A DNA stretch of 64,000 nt from Oncomelania hupensis (GCA_036898135.1 CM072516.1:22742739-22806738); one strand, 5' to 3'. Counted from the first letter of the stretch, positions 21,126 through 33,825 are shown. Translations and numbers: made by a program. Notes: a model not told the origin generated them from the letters alone.

Positions 21126-21552
21126 TCCTTGTGGAAGAATTCGACAGGCGTGAAAGAGAGGAGAAGAAGAAGCCTAAACGGCACAACTAATCTAAAAGAC
21201 TCCGATAGACTAGCAATTCCACTAGATCATTCCAAAGGAAGAAGAAGCGTCACTGTCAGGCTAAGTGGAATACCTCCCACCACTAGAAGAAATACAAGTA
21301 TCAATGTATACTGGAACTAAAAATAGACACACTGCTGTTGTGAAGAAGAAAAAAAAAAGAAGAAGAAATGTCTGTTTGCAGGTAGGAGCAGTTGTCGGCA
21401 ATCTCGTTTCATGAAATCATTATAGGATTACAGTATATTAAAAGAGGAAAATGAGACAGAGAAAGACAAAAGACAAGAACAGACAGACAGAGACAGAGCA
21501 CACTGGCACAACCACAGGAGAGAAAAGAATAGGAAGACGACTATGACGCCAT

Positions 21553-21880
<328 letters not shown>

Positions 21881-21977
21881 ATTTATTTTATTTACAAACA
21901 TCTTGTTACACTCCGTTTGATGATGGTGTTTTTCTTTATCAGTATCTGATTCAGCCCCAATGCTGAATTCCTGATAG

Positions 21978-22592
21978 TGTAACTCAGATTCGTTTATTCA
22001 CGCAACCCGCTCAAGCAGCATACAAGTCACAAAGTCGACGTATGAAGTTTTCCACTTTTATTCAGCACACATCAACAACTGAATACAATCGCTCAATCGC
22101 CTTTCCACTCTTAAATTTACTTTCCAACTTCACTATCAACAACTCTCTACATCTCTACTTTTTAACAGTGCGGCGCTTATATAGTCTCTCTACATACACG
22201 GGAATAAACGAGAATAATCCTACATAAACCACCACAACCAATCAAAATGAATTTCATCATCACGTGACTCACGTCATACAACCTCATTTGGAATGGAAGC
22301 TTCCATGGTAACCAACAGAATAATCCACACGCTTCGATCGATAGTAAACAACTGATTCCCGAAAATTCTCAAACAATATCGACCAACTAAAAACACTAAC
22401 GTTACACAAAGCCTCTACTAATAACAACGCAAAATCAAATCAAAGATAAATACACTCTATTACTGCATGCGTTGCAAAAATAAAACGAACAGATCTATCG
22501 CGCGCGTCACACACAAGCCTACCATTGCATGCGCTTCACACATAATATCGTGCGCATTTCACACGCACCAACATGAGCGTCTCAACGTAACA
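21978..22592 (-). repeat. LTR-like repeat, copy 2
   Basis: 615 bp, minus strand, same TGTTACG start and GTTACA end. TATA-like motif near 22178-22186 and AATAAA at 22057-22062 (both minus). A purine run GAGGGAAAGG at 22601-22610 lies just upstream of the 5' end, as a polypurine tract would before a 3' LTR. No gag or pol frame is seen beyond it. Confidence 0.6.
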
Positions 22593-22819
22593 CATCTACA
22601 CCTTTCCCTCATTGAAAAGCTCAAAGCGAATTTATAACCGAAAAAAAAATATGACAGAAGACGGTTACATGAACTGGTAAGCATTCAAAAGAACCGAAGA
22701 TAACACATTTCAGCGTCACAGATCCTTTTGGTTAGAGAGTGCGGAGGAGGTATACTCAGGTTGAAGAAGTCTCATTCACGCATTCTCTCTCTCCTCTCTC
22801 CCTCTCTCTCTCTCATCTC

Positions 22820-22823
<4 letters not shown>

Positions 22824-22906
<83 letters not shown>
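22824..22906. repeat. (CT)n microsatellite
   Basis: About 41 units, with imperfect CT-rich DNA to its left. Confidence 0.97.
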
Positions 22907-22908
<2 letters not shown>

Positions 22909-23082
22909 GAACTCTCTACCGAACGCCAGTTCGTTGATGACCGTTGAAAGTTTCTCTTTATTCCAAGTACATCATCTAAAGACAAAGCAAGACAGCAAAA
23001 GGCAGTGCCCGTGGAAGAAAACAGCTTAGCCGCAGTCGAGTGATGAAGTCGCTGGAATGCCCTCCTGAGACTTAGGTAGTTA

Positions 23083-23129
23083 GTTAAATTCAATTAAATG
23101 TCCCCGGACATTGCATGCATAGAGGTTAC
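23083..23129 (-). mobile_element. Diverged ultra-short core copy
   Basis: The minus strand reads CCTCTATGCATGCAATGTCC, then GGGGACATTTAATTGAATTTAA, an older relative of the 57-bp insertions with the hairpin still recognisable. Confidence 0.5.
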
Positions 23130-23535
23130 AAAAGGTAAGAGATTAAGGTAAAATTTCAGGACCACAATTAAAATAAATCCGTAGAAGCAGGAAGAAGCCT
23201 GCAAGGGGGTTAAAAAAATGTTGCAATAGAAAGAGAAAAGAGATTGGTGTGTCTGCGTGTCGCGTGCCTTATATATATACCGAAAGGAGAGAGGGCATAG
23301 GATAATATAACATTAAAAAAAACATGGAAGCACAGGTGTGCTAGAAAGAAGACGAGTTGCTAACATGGACAACAAAAAAGGAGTCAGGTGTTACGCCATA
23401 ACTGCTGCTGCGCCGGAAACATCGACGGCAGATGCAAAAGATCTAGCCACCTTTTCCCACCGCCAAACCCAACACATCTTCCGCACTTAACACACACGCA
23501 CACAAAGGCACGCGACACGCAGACGCACCTACACC

Positions 23536-23538
<3 letters not shown>

Positions 23539-23569
<31 letters not shown>

Positions 23570-23597
23570 CAGAGAGAGAGATACAGAGAGAGAGACA
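23539..23597. repeat. (GA)n with ACA interruptions
   Basis: GA repeat broken by ATACAGA, inside a CA-rich region 23490-23660. Confidence 0.9.
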
Positions 23598-23964
23598 GAC
23601 AGATACACACACGCACGCACGCACACATACACACACATAAACACGAACACACACACTACCCAACTCCCATACCAGTCACCATTGCGGAAACAAAGCAACA
23701 AAAAATGTTGTTACATCATCATCTAGAATGAAGACTGTGATGTAGCAACCATTCGGCAATGTAAGCCTGAAATGGAAAGCTCCAAGTTGAACAAACTTGT
23801 TGTCTCCCGTGATACACCCGCCAGCAGTCACTTTCTAAACATAACCCTGTTCAAAACTACCAACACTGCAACCCTAGATTGTAGAACTATGTTTGGCAAT
23901 GGATTCTCTTTCAGAAAGTCTTTCCCATCTCATCTCTGTTGCCAGCCAGCCACATTGTGCATAT

Positions 23965-24400
23965 TAAATTCAATTCAGTAATTTCATTTAACGTCTATTC
24001 ACAGTTTGTGATATTAGACCATACACGCAAGCATACACACAATCACACGCAAAATACAAAAAGCACATCCAAGGATCAGGCATAATAATCACAAAAATTT
24101 GCTCACTGGAGACTGGCTAATAATGTTTTAACAGATGTTCAACGGAGAGTGGTTGAGAACATGGACACATAGCATTAGCTAAAAATTTAGTATTCCATGA
24201 GTTGACTCTTAGCTTATTGATTATTCTACATAAGTTTCTAGAACATGAGTAATGATCTATTCCAGTACTTTGTGATAATGTGGAGTACATTGATCTTTCT
24301 ACCAACGAAAGGAGTTCCGATCCAAATTGTGGATACTTTTTTCGAATGGAGATGGTTTTTTTTTTTAGAAACTTCATTCAGATGTCTTCCAATGCTTTGG
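23965..24400 (-). mobile_element. Second LINE family, C-terminal fragment
   Basis: The minus strand encodes CRIINKLRVNSWNTKF, then CPCSQPLSVEHLLKH, the CCHC-like end found after the RNase H or connection region of several non-LTR elements. The 3' end CTGTGAATAGACGTTAAATG (toward 23965) is shared with other repeats here. A related fragment is at 44990-45570. Frames are broken. Confidence 0.65.
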
Positions 24401-24841
24401 AAAATCAGTCCCTTGTTTTAAAAAAAAATCCTAGGTTATACACTGACGAGATGAGAACACATCAATATGGCCATATGTATCTATGGCACAAATCCACAAT
24501 TGCTAACCATGCAGCAGAGAAGGGGAGATAGCTCTTTCCCATTATTGTCTCATTCCAAGGAGTATATCAACTAATAGGGAGTTTATCCAAGATGATATCA
24601 ATAAACTCTAGTCCATCTCTATAGACGAAAGCCACCGTTATCACATGTGTTTTACACAAAATTAATGTTTGTTTCCAGACATATTCAGGTGGTGTGAGAG
24701 TACCAGGAAAACTATATATCGCGATCTATTTTGCTGATTGATTACCACTACCCGCGTCAGCTTGGAAGTGGATGTGTACCGTTCATTCCCGCAACAGCAC
24801 GCTAGCGTTGATAGGTATAATAATCCAGGCTATATAAAATA

Positions 24842-25412
24842 GCCTATGGAATGGAAATAAGGGCAGAGAAGACCAAAATGATGACCAACAACACCAATGG
24901 CATCAATACGGACATCAAAGTCCAAGGCCAATCCTTCAACACAGTGCATAGCTTCAAATATTTAGGAGCCATTGTATCAGACAATGGGTACCGACAGGAA
25001 GTCCTCTCCAGGATCGCACAAACAACTGCTGCCCTGACAAGGTTGAAGCCCATTTGGAAAGACAGGACCATCAGTCTACATTCCAAAGTAAGACTGCTGC
25101 GCTCCCTTGTCATCTCCATCTTCCCATATGCTTGCGAAGCATGGACCCTCACAGCAGATCTCCAACGAAGAATACAAAGCATGGAGATGAGGTGCTACAG
25201 AAGACTATTCTGCAAGGCACAGTGCAAGGAGGTAGAAGAAGAGGAAGACCAAAAAAGAGGTGGGAGGACAACATTCGAGAATGGACTGGTTTGACACTGA
25301 GCGAAGCCATCAGGGCTGCTGAGGACAGAGAAAGATGGAGTATGCTGGTTACACGATCATCTGTGATGCCCCTACGACCTTCGGGTTACGGGACAAGATA
25401 GGATAGGATAGG
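24842..25412 (+). mobile_element. RTE-like LINE, 571-bp copy with internal deletion
   Basis: Flanked by perfect ATATAAAATA at 24832-24841 and 25413-25422. It encodes AEKTKMMTNNT, SFKYLGAIVSDNG, the YACEAWTLTADLQRRIQ region, then a jump of about 0.13 kb from MRCYRRL to the KTILQGTVQGGRRRGR region, then the (GGATA)n tail. The deletion joins AGAAGACT-like ends. Confidence 0.9.
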
Positions 25413-25424
25413 ATATAAAATACC

Positions 25425-26465
25425 ATGTTACAACAATTTACAATGTAATGCCCAGCCTGCATTTCCCTTTCCCTACTACGCTTCATTTACTAGTTACTGC
25501 ATGTAGGTAATACAGAGTATTATACTCTTTGCTAATATTGCTGTGTTGCTGCTTATCAGAGGCATCACGGAGTGTGTCCGCGTGTACAGAGATAGCCTGA
25601 TAGGGCAATGACAGCTGTCGTGTTCCCCCATCTCCAACGTTTTGCCCCTGATGTATTCATCCCAGATAACTATCCGCACGCTTGGGTAGACAGGGTACAA
25701 GCCCAAAGATCTGCTCAGCTCGCCGGAACTGCAAGGAGATCAAAGGGGTTAACAGGAAGTTAAAGAGGTCTTACCACTGCCATCTCAAACACCTTGGTGA
25801 TGATGATAATGATGATGATAATGATGATGATGATGACGACGTTGATGATAATGATGATGATGATGATGTGATAACGCTTGTTACTCTCTATGTTCAGCGA
25901 GTTTACGATCAGAAATAATTAAAATAAAACATTCTACAGCCTCATCTAAAGCATATAAGGGATGCCCAAGATGTGCTATGTTTTAAGCCCACCTGTGAAA
26001 TGTTACTGAAAATTTACACTTGAAAATTCGTGTAGCGATAAAGAGAAGTTAATGATATGAAAAAACTAAATTATGGTGCGCATTCACGAAGTGTAAACTA
26101 AGGTGCTATATTATTGCTTGGCGGAGTAGTTTCCAATCAAAGAGTGTGTGTTCAGTTCCGAATGAGCATTGCACAATTATCAAATTCCGAGAATAGTTTC
26201 CAGTACAGGAATGCCTTCTAAATTAGAATAATTACGTATGATTGTCGGTATAAAGACGCTTGTTTAAGTATTTAATTGTTCGTGTTTTGCCCATTACCTC
26301 TCTAAACTATATGCGCGAACACACATTAATGCACACACAGATTCCCGTCTCTCGGGAGTATGTCTTTCCACTTTTTTCCAGGTTGTTGCTCCTGGGAATT
26401 ACTTTTTCTCCGACATAAAGACAAACAGACACACACACACACATACACACACCCCACACATACCC
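25425..26465. other. No gene seen
   Basis: Mixed sequence with the GAT repeat at 25797-25870; otherwise AT-rich. Confidence 0.55.
25797..25870. repeat. (GAT)n imperfect microsatellite
   Basis: GAT/GATAAT/GAC repeat of about 74 bp. Confidence 0.85.
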
Positions 26466-26468
26466 ACC

Positions 26469-26470
<2 letters not shown>

Positions 26471-26508
<38 letters not shown>
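26471..26508. repeat. (CA)n microsatellite
   Basis: About 19 units, followed at 26560-26740 by an imperfect CTT-rich pyrimidine tract. Confidence 0.95.
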
Positions 26509-26509
<1 letters not shown>

Positions 26510-26743
26510 TTCGTTACTTACTTTTTGTTAAAACAGTTGCCTTGTACCAATTCAGTTCCTTCTTCTTTTTCTTGTTGTTGTTCTTCTTCTTTTTCTTCTT
26601 CCTCTTCTTCTTTTTTTTTGTCATAGTCCTTCTCTTTTTCTTCTTCCACCCTCTACTTCTTCTTTTCTTCTTTTGCCTTGCATCAATTGTGTCTTTTATT
26701 ACCCTTCTTCTTCTCCTTCCCGTTGTTCTTCTTCTTCTTGGTC

Positions 26744-26975
26744 CCACCGCCGTTGCTCAAGTGGTAGAGCGTTCGCCTGGCACACCGATGATCCAGGTTC
26801 GAATCTCGTGGTGGGCGAAATAAAAAGTGGCCATTTTCACTGTCCATTTTAGCAGTATGATCGCTCTGGTGGATCAGTACTGATTTAGGTCTCCACCCCT
26901 TGTTCCCTCGGATGGCGATCACCGTCTGCCATATCGCTAATAGAGGGTGTAGATGTTAAACCTCAGTGTTTACTA
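26744..26975 (+). mobile_element. tRNA-derived SINE, family B
   Basis: Begins with a tRNA-like head: A box TTGCTCAAGTGGTAGAG and B box GGTTCGAATCT (about 26796-26806). The unique body ends with GGGTGTAGATGTTAAAC. A diverged minus-strand copy is at 54770-55016. The 3' end runs directly into a 260-bp (CTT)n tract, which may have grown from its tail. Confidence 0.85.
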
Positions 26976-26978
26976 CAC

Positions 26979-26979
<1 letters not shown>

Positions 26980-27009
<30 letters not shown>

Positions 27010-27144
27010 CTTCTTCTTCTTCTTCTTCTTCTTCTTCTTCTTCTTCTTCTTCTTCTTCTTCTTCTTTTTCTTCTTCTTCTTCTTCTTCTTTTTCTTCTTC
27101 TTCTTCTTTTTTTCCTTCTTCTTCTTTTTTTTCTTCTTCTTCTT

Positions 27145-27177
<33 letters not shown>

Positions 27178-27239
27178 CTTCTTCTTCTTCTTCTTCTTCT
27201 TCTTCTTCTTCTTCTTCTTCTTCTTCTTCTTCTTCTTCT
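26980..27239. repeat. Long (CTT)n microsatellite
   Basis: About 260 bp of CTT with a few T-run interruptions in the middle, starting at the 3' end of a family B SINE. Pure polypurine/polypyrimidine DNA able to form triplex structures. Confidence 0.98.
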
Positions 27240-27314
27240 CGTCATCGCCCTTCTTTTTCCCCTCTTCCACCTTTTTAAAAAAAATATATTATTATTCTCT
27301 TCTTCGTGAAATGC

Positions 27315-27343
27315 ATAATAATAATAATAATAATAATAATAAT
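27315..27343. repeat. (AAT)n tail of the family D SINE
   Basis: About ten units abutting the SINE 3' end at 27344, on the minus strand (ATT)n. Confidence 0.9.
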
Positions 27344-27764
27344 GTTCGTCATTTATAAGGCGCCTTAGCCTAAGGATCAAGGCGCTGGCCGATACAGGAT
27401 CTAACTCAAACCGTCCGAGATGCCCACCCGCAGCCTTTGGCGCATGGTATGACGCCCGGACAACTGAGCACAATCCTGGGCAGCCAGGGATGGGGGAGAA
27501 GGACCAAGTGCATGCTGGGTGTGTTCTTGTTACCGGCACTCACCCGTCTAGGACATGAGCGTCAGGATCTTTAAAGTCCGTTATGATGGAATGTATGCGA
27601 CACACAGACTAGACCTCGGTTTATACTCTCATCCGAAGGAGTAGGAAAACAGGAATAAAGTGTCTTTCCCAGAGACACAACACAATGGCTCGGCCAGGGC
27701 TCGAACCCGGGACCTTCAGATCCTCAAGCCGAAGCACTACCATTAGACCACAGTGCCTCCCATA
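27344..27764 (-). mobile_element. tRNA-derived SINE, family D, long copy
   Basis: Same head and body as 8219-8498, plus an extra 3' segment of about 140 bp ending in CGCCTTATAAATGACGAAC and a (ATT)n tail (27315-27343 on the plus strand). The short palindromic GCGCCTTGATCC...AAGGCGCC near the 3' end could fold. Confidence 0.85.
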
Positions 27765-27942
27765 TGACAAACAAGGCATAAAATCTATTCCGAGATTGGC
27801 AGTTCAAACAAATCCATTTAAATGGATTCTCTGTCAGGACACACACAAACACACACAGACGCAAGCACAAAGACAAACACACAAGTACACTCTCTCCCAC
27901 TCGTTCTCTCTCTTTTTCCTCTCTCCCTCCTTCTCTATCCTT

Positions 27943-27947
<5 letters not shown>

Positions 27948-28030
<83 letters not shown>
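27948..28030. repeat. (CT)n microsatellite
   Basis: About 41 units. Confidence 0.97.
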
Positions 28031-28034
<4 letters not shown>

Positions 28035-28593
28035 TTCTCTCTGTTGGTGGATATCACACTGCGTAGCTGAGACAGGCCGAGGAGAGGCGACTTAAGCCTC
28101 GGTCAGTTTTTGCTAGGCAGCATCGGCGGACATTAACAAAATTTTGCAATATACGTCTCAAGTTTGACTGTCGATCGATCCGTTTATTTTAATACCTTTC
28201 AGTCATTTGGAAGTCCATTATACATCTTTCGCTTTTACGCTGCCTCATATTTTGGCCAATACTGGTATGAGAACAGTGACCTGAGCACGGTGAATCCATA
28301 GAGCTGTATGCCTCAGCGAGATGAGCTCTCGTCACGCAACAGTCATTTGTATTGGGTGGGAGGAGGAGGGACGATGCTGTCCACGACCGTTAAAGCTACA
28401 TCAATCAAGCTACCATGACCTCCCAATTTCCAACGAGGCCCTCTCTCTTTCTCCCGCTTAAATCTTCTTCGTCACCACCACCCTCACCCCAACTCCCCAT
28501 CCCACTTATTCCCTCCCTCTACCCATCAGTCTGTTCTCTGTTGCCTTTTCAAATGTACTAATCACTCACTCGGTGTACTACATACCACCTTTT

Positions 28594-30730
28594 CTATCCT
28601 ATCCTATCCTATCTTGTAACCCGAAAGTCGTTAAAAAACCACAGATGATCGTTTAACCAGCGCACTCCATCTTTCTGTGTCAGCAACCCTCATGGCTTCT
28701 CTCAATGTCAATCCAGTCCAGTCTCGAATGTTGTCCTTCCACCTCTTATTCTGTCTCTGGCTCCATCTTCTTCTGCCTCCTTGCACTGTGCCTTGCAGAA
28801 TAGTCTTTGCAAGGCCTGATGCTCTGATGACGTGGCCATACCATCGGAGTTTCCCTTTCTTTACCACTGTGAGCAGGTCATCATCTTTTCCAATGGCTTG
28901 TGTGATGGTCTGTCGGACTTCGTCGTTGGTGATGTGCTTGGTATAGAAAATGCCCAGAAGTCTTCTATAGCACCTCATCTCCATGTTTTGTATTCTTCTT
29001 TGCAGGTCTGATGTGAGGGCCAATTTCTCGCAAGCGTATAGGAAGATGGAGATGACAATGGAGAGTAGCAGCCTTACCTTGGGATGTAGACAGATATTCA
29101 TGTCTTTCCAAATGGGCTTCAACCTTGTCAGGGCAGCAGTTGTTTATGCTATCCTGGAGAGGACTTCCTGTTGGGACCCATTGTCTAATAAAATGGCTCC
29201 TAAATATTTGAAGCTATGCACCGCGCTGAGGGACTGACCTTGGACTTTGATGTCCGTATTGATGACATTGGTGTTGTGGGTCATTATTTTTGTCTTTTCT
29301 GATTTTTTTTTTAATTTCAAAGGATCTGGAAGTGGTGTCAAGCCTCTGTACCAGCTGTTCAAGTTCTTGTTCCTCTCCAGCCAATCCATCAACGTCATCC
29401 GCAAAACGGAGATTGGAGATTGCTCTACCTCCTATGCTGACTGTGTCTTCGTGATCTGCAAGGGCATATGACATGATGCGCTCCAGGAAGATGTTGAAGA
29501 GTGTTGGAGAGAGTAGGCATCCTTGACGCACGTTCTGAACCAGTTCCCGATGGCGCTGTTGTGGAGGACTGCACTGGTAGCCTTATCATACAGGCTATTG
29601 ATGACTTCAATAATGTTAGGGCAGATGTTGTACACTCTCATGATTGCCCACAGAGCTGCATGCCAGACTCGGTCAAACAAACGGATGATATAGATGTTGG
29701 TGCTGTAGCTATTTCCCGCAGATTATTCTGAGGATGAAAATCTGCTCAGTTGTTCTTCGTCCTGCACTGAATCCTGCTTGTTCTTCAGCTATGATTTGTT
29801 CAGCTTGGAGTTTCAATCTGTTGAGTATTATTTTCAAGATGACTTTGCTGGGGTGGCTGATGAGGCTAATGGTGCTGTAATTTTCACATTCCTAAAGGTT
29901 ACATTTTTTGGGAGGGAGTGATGACAAGCGACTGAATCCATGGTGTATGCCACTCCCCACTCTGCCAGATCTTGTTACAAATAATGGTGAGGGCGTCAAT
30001 CATCGCTCCTCCTCCTGCTTGAAGCAAATCTGCTGGTATGTTGTCCACTCCCGCTGACTTCACCTTCTTCAGCGATTGCACTGCTGCCTCAGGCTTTTCT
30101 AGGAGAATTTTCAGGAATTCTTCTTCTTCTCTGTTCTGGGGACATCCTAGAACTTATGGGTCTCCGTTTTGTGTGTTGTTGTAAAGGTCAGAGCAGTACT
30201 CTGTCCATCTATCCAAGACTTCTTGTTCTTCTGTAAGGCATATGCCAAACTTGCTTTGGATCGTGTAGACCTTGGGCTGTTTAACACTTATCAGCCGTTC
30301 ACAGTCTGGTTGGCCTTCTTGCTGGTGTTCTTGTTCAGACTGTTCTCTATTTCCTGGCATTGATCTTCTATCCAATTCTCCTTTGCTGTGGGCATGCCTT
30401 TTCGGCTGTCATTGTTGATTTTTCGGTAGGCGTCATCTCCTTGTGAGGTGTTCTTTTTCTTTTCCAACTCTCTTCGTTTATTACACAGGTCCAAAAGTTC
30501 AGGTGTGTGATCCACGGTTTCTTCTTTGGGCGGTGCTAAGAATCTCAGTGGCGGCATCTGTTACAGCTGAGCTGGAGGTGGTGGTCATGGTGTTGACATC
30601 TACTTCACCAGCTCCCAAAATGAACAGTGGTGCGAATTTCCCTCCAATTGTGGCTTGGAATATTTCTGCCACCTTCGGGTATTGCAGTTTATATACCACC
30701 ACTCGCCAATTTAAAAAAAAGCAACAAGCA
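28594..30730 (-). mobile_element. RTE-like LINE, longest copy (reverse transcriptase, broken)
   Basis: About 2.1 kb of the reverse-transcriptase part of a non-LTR retrotransposon. In order on the minus strand: linker (VAEIFQATIGGKFAPL, ~30640-30690); N-terminal RT region (SAGVDNIPADLLQAGGGAM, ~30040); DRVWH motif (~29670); RQGCLLSPTLFNIFLERIM (~29500); catalytic FADD box (NLRFADDVDGLAGEEQE, ~29390); SFKYLGAI (~29190); and the C-terminal LYACE, QRRIQNMEMRCYRRLLGI and KLRWYGH region. Frameshifts and stops separate these blocks. The upstream endonuclease is absent (5' truncation) and the 3' end is the family (GGATA)n tail. RTE/BovB-like clade is the likely class, from memory of such proteins. 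Inactive. Confidence 0.9.
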
Positions 30731-30779
30731 CTCACATCTCTAACTCCACTTTTCTATCCTGTCTGATAACATTTCAAAA

Positions 30780-32130
30780 TATTGTTATTCATGTAAAAAT
30801 TTGGAATTTCAAGCAAAATCGCTCTCCTAATTGAATATAAGGGGAGAAGTTAAACAAAACCATTGTTAGATGTGACGCATTCTTCTCAACGTCAATCCTG
30901 CTCTCTGTATCTGTAAATGTATCGATTGTGTCAGTACTCGTACATCGACTATTTACTTGGGCTTTACATCAACGGAACGGGAGAGCACGCAAGTTTAAAC
31001 AACTTAAGGAAATTCAAATCTAGTGTCTCTCAGAATGAATAGAAGTGTTATTGTTGTTATGGGGTGCGTGTTTGTGTGTGTGTATTGTGTGTGTGTTTGT
31101 GTATTGTGTGTTTGTGTGTGTGTGATGGATTGTCTTAATTTTGTCTCCCTTGCAACTGTTTTCAATTGGGGACTTCGCATATATTATTACTTTATTGTTG
31201 CCTGTTGCTTCGTTGTAGTCTATACTTTTTTTTTAAATAGGTGAATATTTATAATTGCATTTTCTTACACATTTATTGCAATTTGTTGTAGTATTGTCAG
31301 CAAAGCATGTCTTACGTTCTCTGTTTGAGATAATAAAGTATTGTTGAATCTTGAATCCCGAAATAAAATCTAAAGATGAACCTGCACCTCTCTCTCTCTC
31401 TCCCTCCCTCTCCCTATCTCTCTCTCTATCTCTCTCTTATCTTTAGCTACAGGGATTGCGATTATAAGATTGTTTAAAAAAAAGCAAACAAAATACAAAA
31501 AAAACCACCCAAACAAATAACAACCGCACAAAAAAAGTTTGAAAACATGTTTTCTAAAGCCTCGGATGTAATAAAACGGTTTTCGATGTAGGAACGAATG
31601 AAGGGCAAACCTGGTTGACGGGTGATCAACGACTTTGAGTATCAAAGACTAGCAGGATGTCCCTCCCCGTCCCCCGGCACACGAGGCAGAGAAAGCTCCA
31701 AAATGCCTGTTTGGCTTCACCAGCCTACGACAAAGTCGCTGATAATCTGTAAGATGATCAATTGACGTGGCCGGCCGTGTTTCACAGACAGTGAGGACAG
31801 GGCGATCTCTGGGTGGACTTGTTTCTGAAAAATGACGCTTTAAAACCGTTCCATTTTTATAAACCGGCGGACGAACGTGCTCTCTCAAGTCTCTGCCATG
31901 ATCTCAGACGGCGTGGCGTGGTTGAGACTGGACCAGTCCTTTTCTCTCTCCCTCTGTAAGTCTCAGCACCTGTTGAGCAGGACTACTCAATGCGCCGGGT
32001 GACGTAACAAGGTCCGACTGCTACCTTTTTCTAAGGCAGGAAGGGAATGCGAGGTCGATGCGATTATGTAATACCTCAAAGGAAAACCATCCAATCTGCG
32101 AATGGGTAGGCCTGCTCAACAGGGCGTTGA
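30780..32130. other. No gene seen; short repeats only
   Basis: GT tract 31062-31125, CR1-like tail 31290-31357, CT-rich 31388-31436. 31640-31900 is GC-richer with a 79-codon minus frame of unknown meaning. Confidence 0.5.
31290..31357 (+). mobile_element. CR1-like LINE 3' tail
   Basis: GAGATAATAAAGTATTGTTG followed by AATCTTGAATC resembles the AATAAAGT...(TTGAATC) ends of CR1-like elements. Only the end is recognisable. A (TTGAC)n-type end lies at 41338-41372. Confidence 0.45.
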
Positions 32131-32135
32131 GACTT

Positions 32136-32141
<6 letters not shown>

Positions 32142-32211
<70 letters not shown>
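32142..32211. repeat. (GA)n microsatellite
   Basis: About 35 units, then a LINE fragment and CT-rich DNA to about 32590. Confidence 0.97.
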
Positions 32212-32215
<4 letters not shown>

Positions 32216-32235
32216 ATCGTCTAGTCTCAGGCATG

Positions 32236-32312
32236 CTTCATGTTCCGGACCATCAGTCTACGTTCCAATTTAAGGCTGCTGTGCTCCCTTGTCATCTTCA
32301 TGTTCCGACCTC
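32236..32312 (+). mobile_element. RTE-like LINE internal fragment
   Basis: Encodes a short stretch equivalent to RTISLRSNLRLLCSLVIFMF, the region before the C-terminal domain of the LINE. It directly follows a (GA)n tract. Confidence 0.65.
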
Positions 32313-32720
32313 AGAATTCTGTGCTTGTCTCTTGTCTGCTTCTGTTCTTTTCTGTCTTTCTGTCTCTGTTATTATGTCTTCCTCTCCACGCTGCCTCGAC
32401 GCGTTGCCTCTTCAGGCTATCTTTCTTTCTGCCACATGGCCGCACAAACCTTTTCCGTCTCTTCCTCCTTGTATCTATCTCTGGTTTTCTTTCCGTCCCT
32501 CTCACTGCAGTATCTCTGTCTCTGTCTCCCTCCCTCCCTCCACCATCGCTCTTCCGTTCTCTTTCTCTGTCTCTCTTGCCGCAGTACTTCCCCAGTTTTA
32601 ATTTGTTTAATTCAACGTCTATTCACACCACTTTCCCAGTATATGTATCCACATTTCAATAATATTCCAACTAACATGGTTTTTCTACAGCTGGTACAAG
32701 CAGAAAACGCACCTTACGTT

Positions 32721-32922
32721 TGATCATGATCATGATCATGATCATCATGATCATCATCATCGTCGTCGTAGTAGTAATCATCATCATCATCATCATCATC
32801 ATCACTATCACATTACCATCGTCGTCGTTGTCGCAAGCAGTAGCAGGGGCAACGACGGCAGTAGTTGTTTTTTTAATTATTGTTTTCTTCTCCTTCTTCT
32901 TCTTCTTCTTCTTCTTCTTCTT
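32721..32922. repeat. (CAT)n and (CTT)n tracts
   Basis: CATGAT/CAT repeats at 32721-32805 and CTT units at 32884-32922, with GTCGTC pieces between. Confidence 0.92.
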
Positions 32923-33359
32923 CAAACTAGTTGCACGCTGACTCCAGGGATCAGGATCTAACAGACTAACCTTTATCAGCATTGTTGTGGAGGCACTGGC
33001 GAGGAGCCAATTTAGTGCGGCCTGTGCCGTTTTGTCCAGACCGGTCAATAGTTGATTGCAGGGATAAGACGGGATGAGTCATCGCTACTTCCGCTATCGG
33101 ACAATGATCTTGGTTTCAGACTGACACCAGCCTCCACTGACACCTACTGTTATCTACGTTTTTTTTAAAAAAAGTCTCTATACAGTCAAACTGACCACGG
33201 ACGGAGTTTAGCCCACTGACACCTTCTGTTATCTTCTTGCCGAATGAGGCAACTTCTTTGGAATCTGACCCACCACTGCTGACAGCTAGTGTTTTATCCA
33301 CTTTTGTTAAGACCGGGAAACTGACAAGTCAAATGGAATTTATAGTAACATATTTTTTT

Positions 33360-33780
33360 TCTCGATGTGTGCGTGTATGTGTGTGTATGTATGTGCGTAA
33401 GTGGGTGTGTATGACTAGGTGTATATGTGTGTGCTTGCATGTGTGTGTGTGTTTGTTTGTGTGTGTGAGAGAGATTATTTCTGCTTGTGTGCGTGTGTGT
33501 TTGGGTGTGTTTGTTTGTGTATGTATGCTTATGTGTTTGCGTGTGTGAATATAGGTGTGTACGTGTGTTTGATTGAGTGTGCATATTATGTGTGATCGAA
33601 TGTATATGTCAGTATGAGTATGAGGATGTATGTTTAGTTGCGCTTAAATGTGCTTATGTGTGTGTGTGTGTCTGTATGTTTTTCTGTCTGTCTCTCTGCC
33701 TGTCGGTCTCTGTGTGGGTGTGTGTGTGTGTGTGGGTGTGGGTGTGTGTGTGGGTGTGGGTGTGTGTGTCTGAATCCATA
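33360..33780. repeat. GT-rich imperfect repeat region
   Basis: Over 400 bp of TGTG-rich DNA with (GTGTGG)n at 33715-33768. The open frames across it are low-complexity. Confidence 0.85.
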
Positions 33781-33825
33781 TGCTTGTGAAGAAGGTGATA
33801 AAACAGAAGGTTTTTAGTACACGGC

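Noticed and set aside
26973..27539. 188-codon minus-strand frame with long Arg runs
   Set aside because: It is the translation of the (CTT)n tract plus an adjacent SINE; low complexity, no gene signals.
32134..32723. Plus-strand frames of 140-155 codons
   Set aside because: CT/GA-rich low-complexity DNA after a (GA)n tract; composition explains the open frames.
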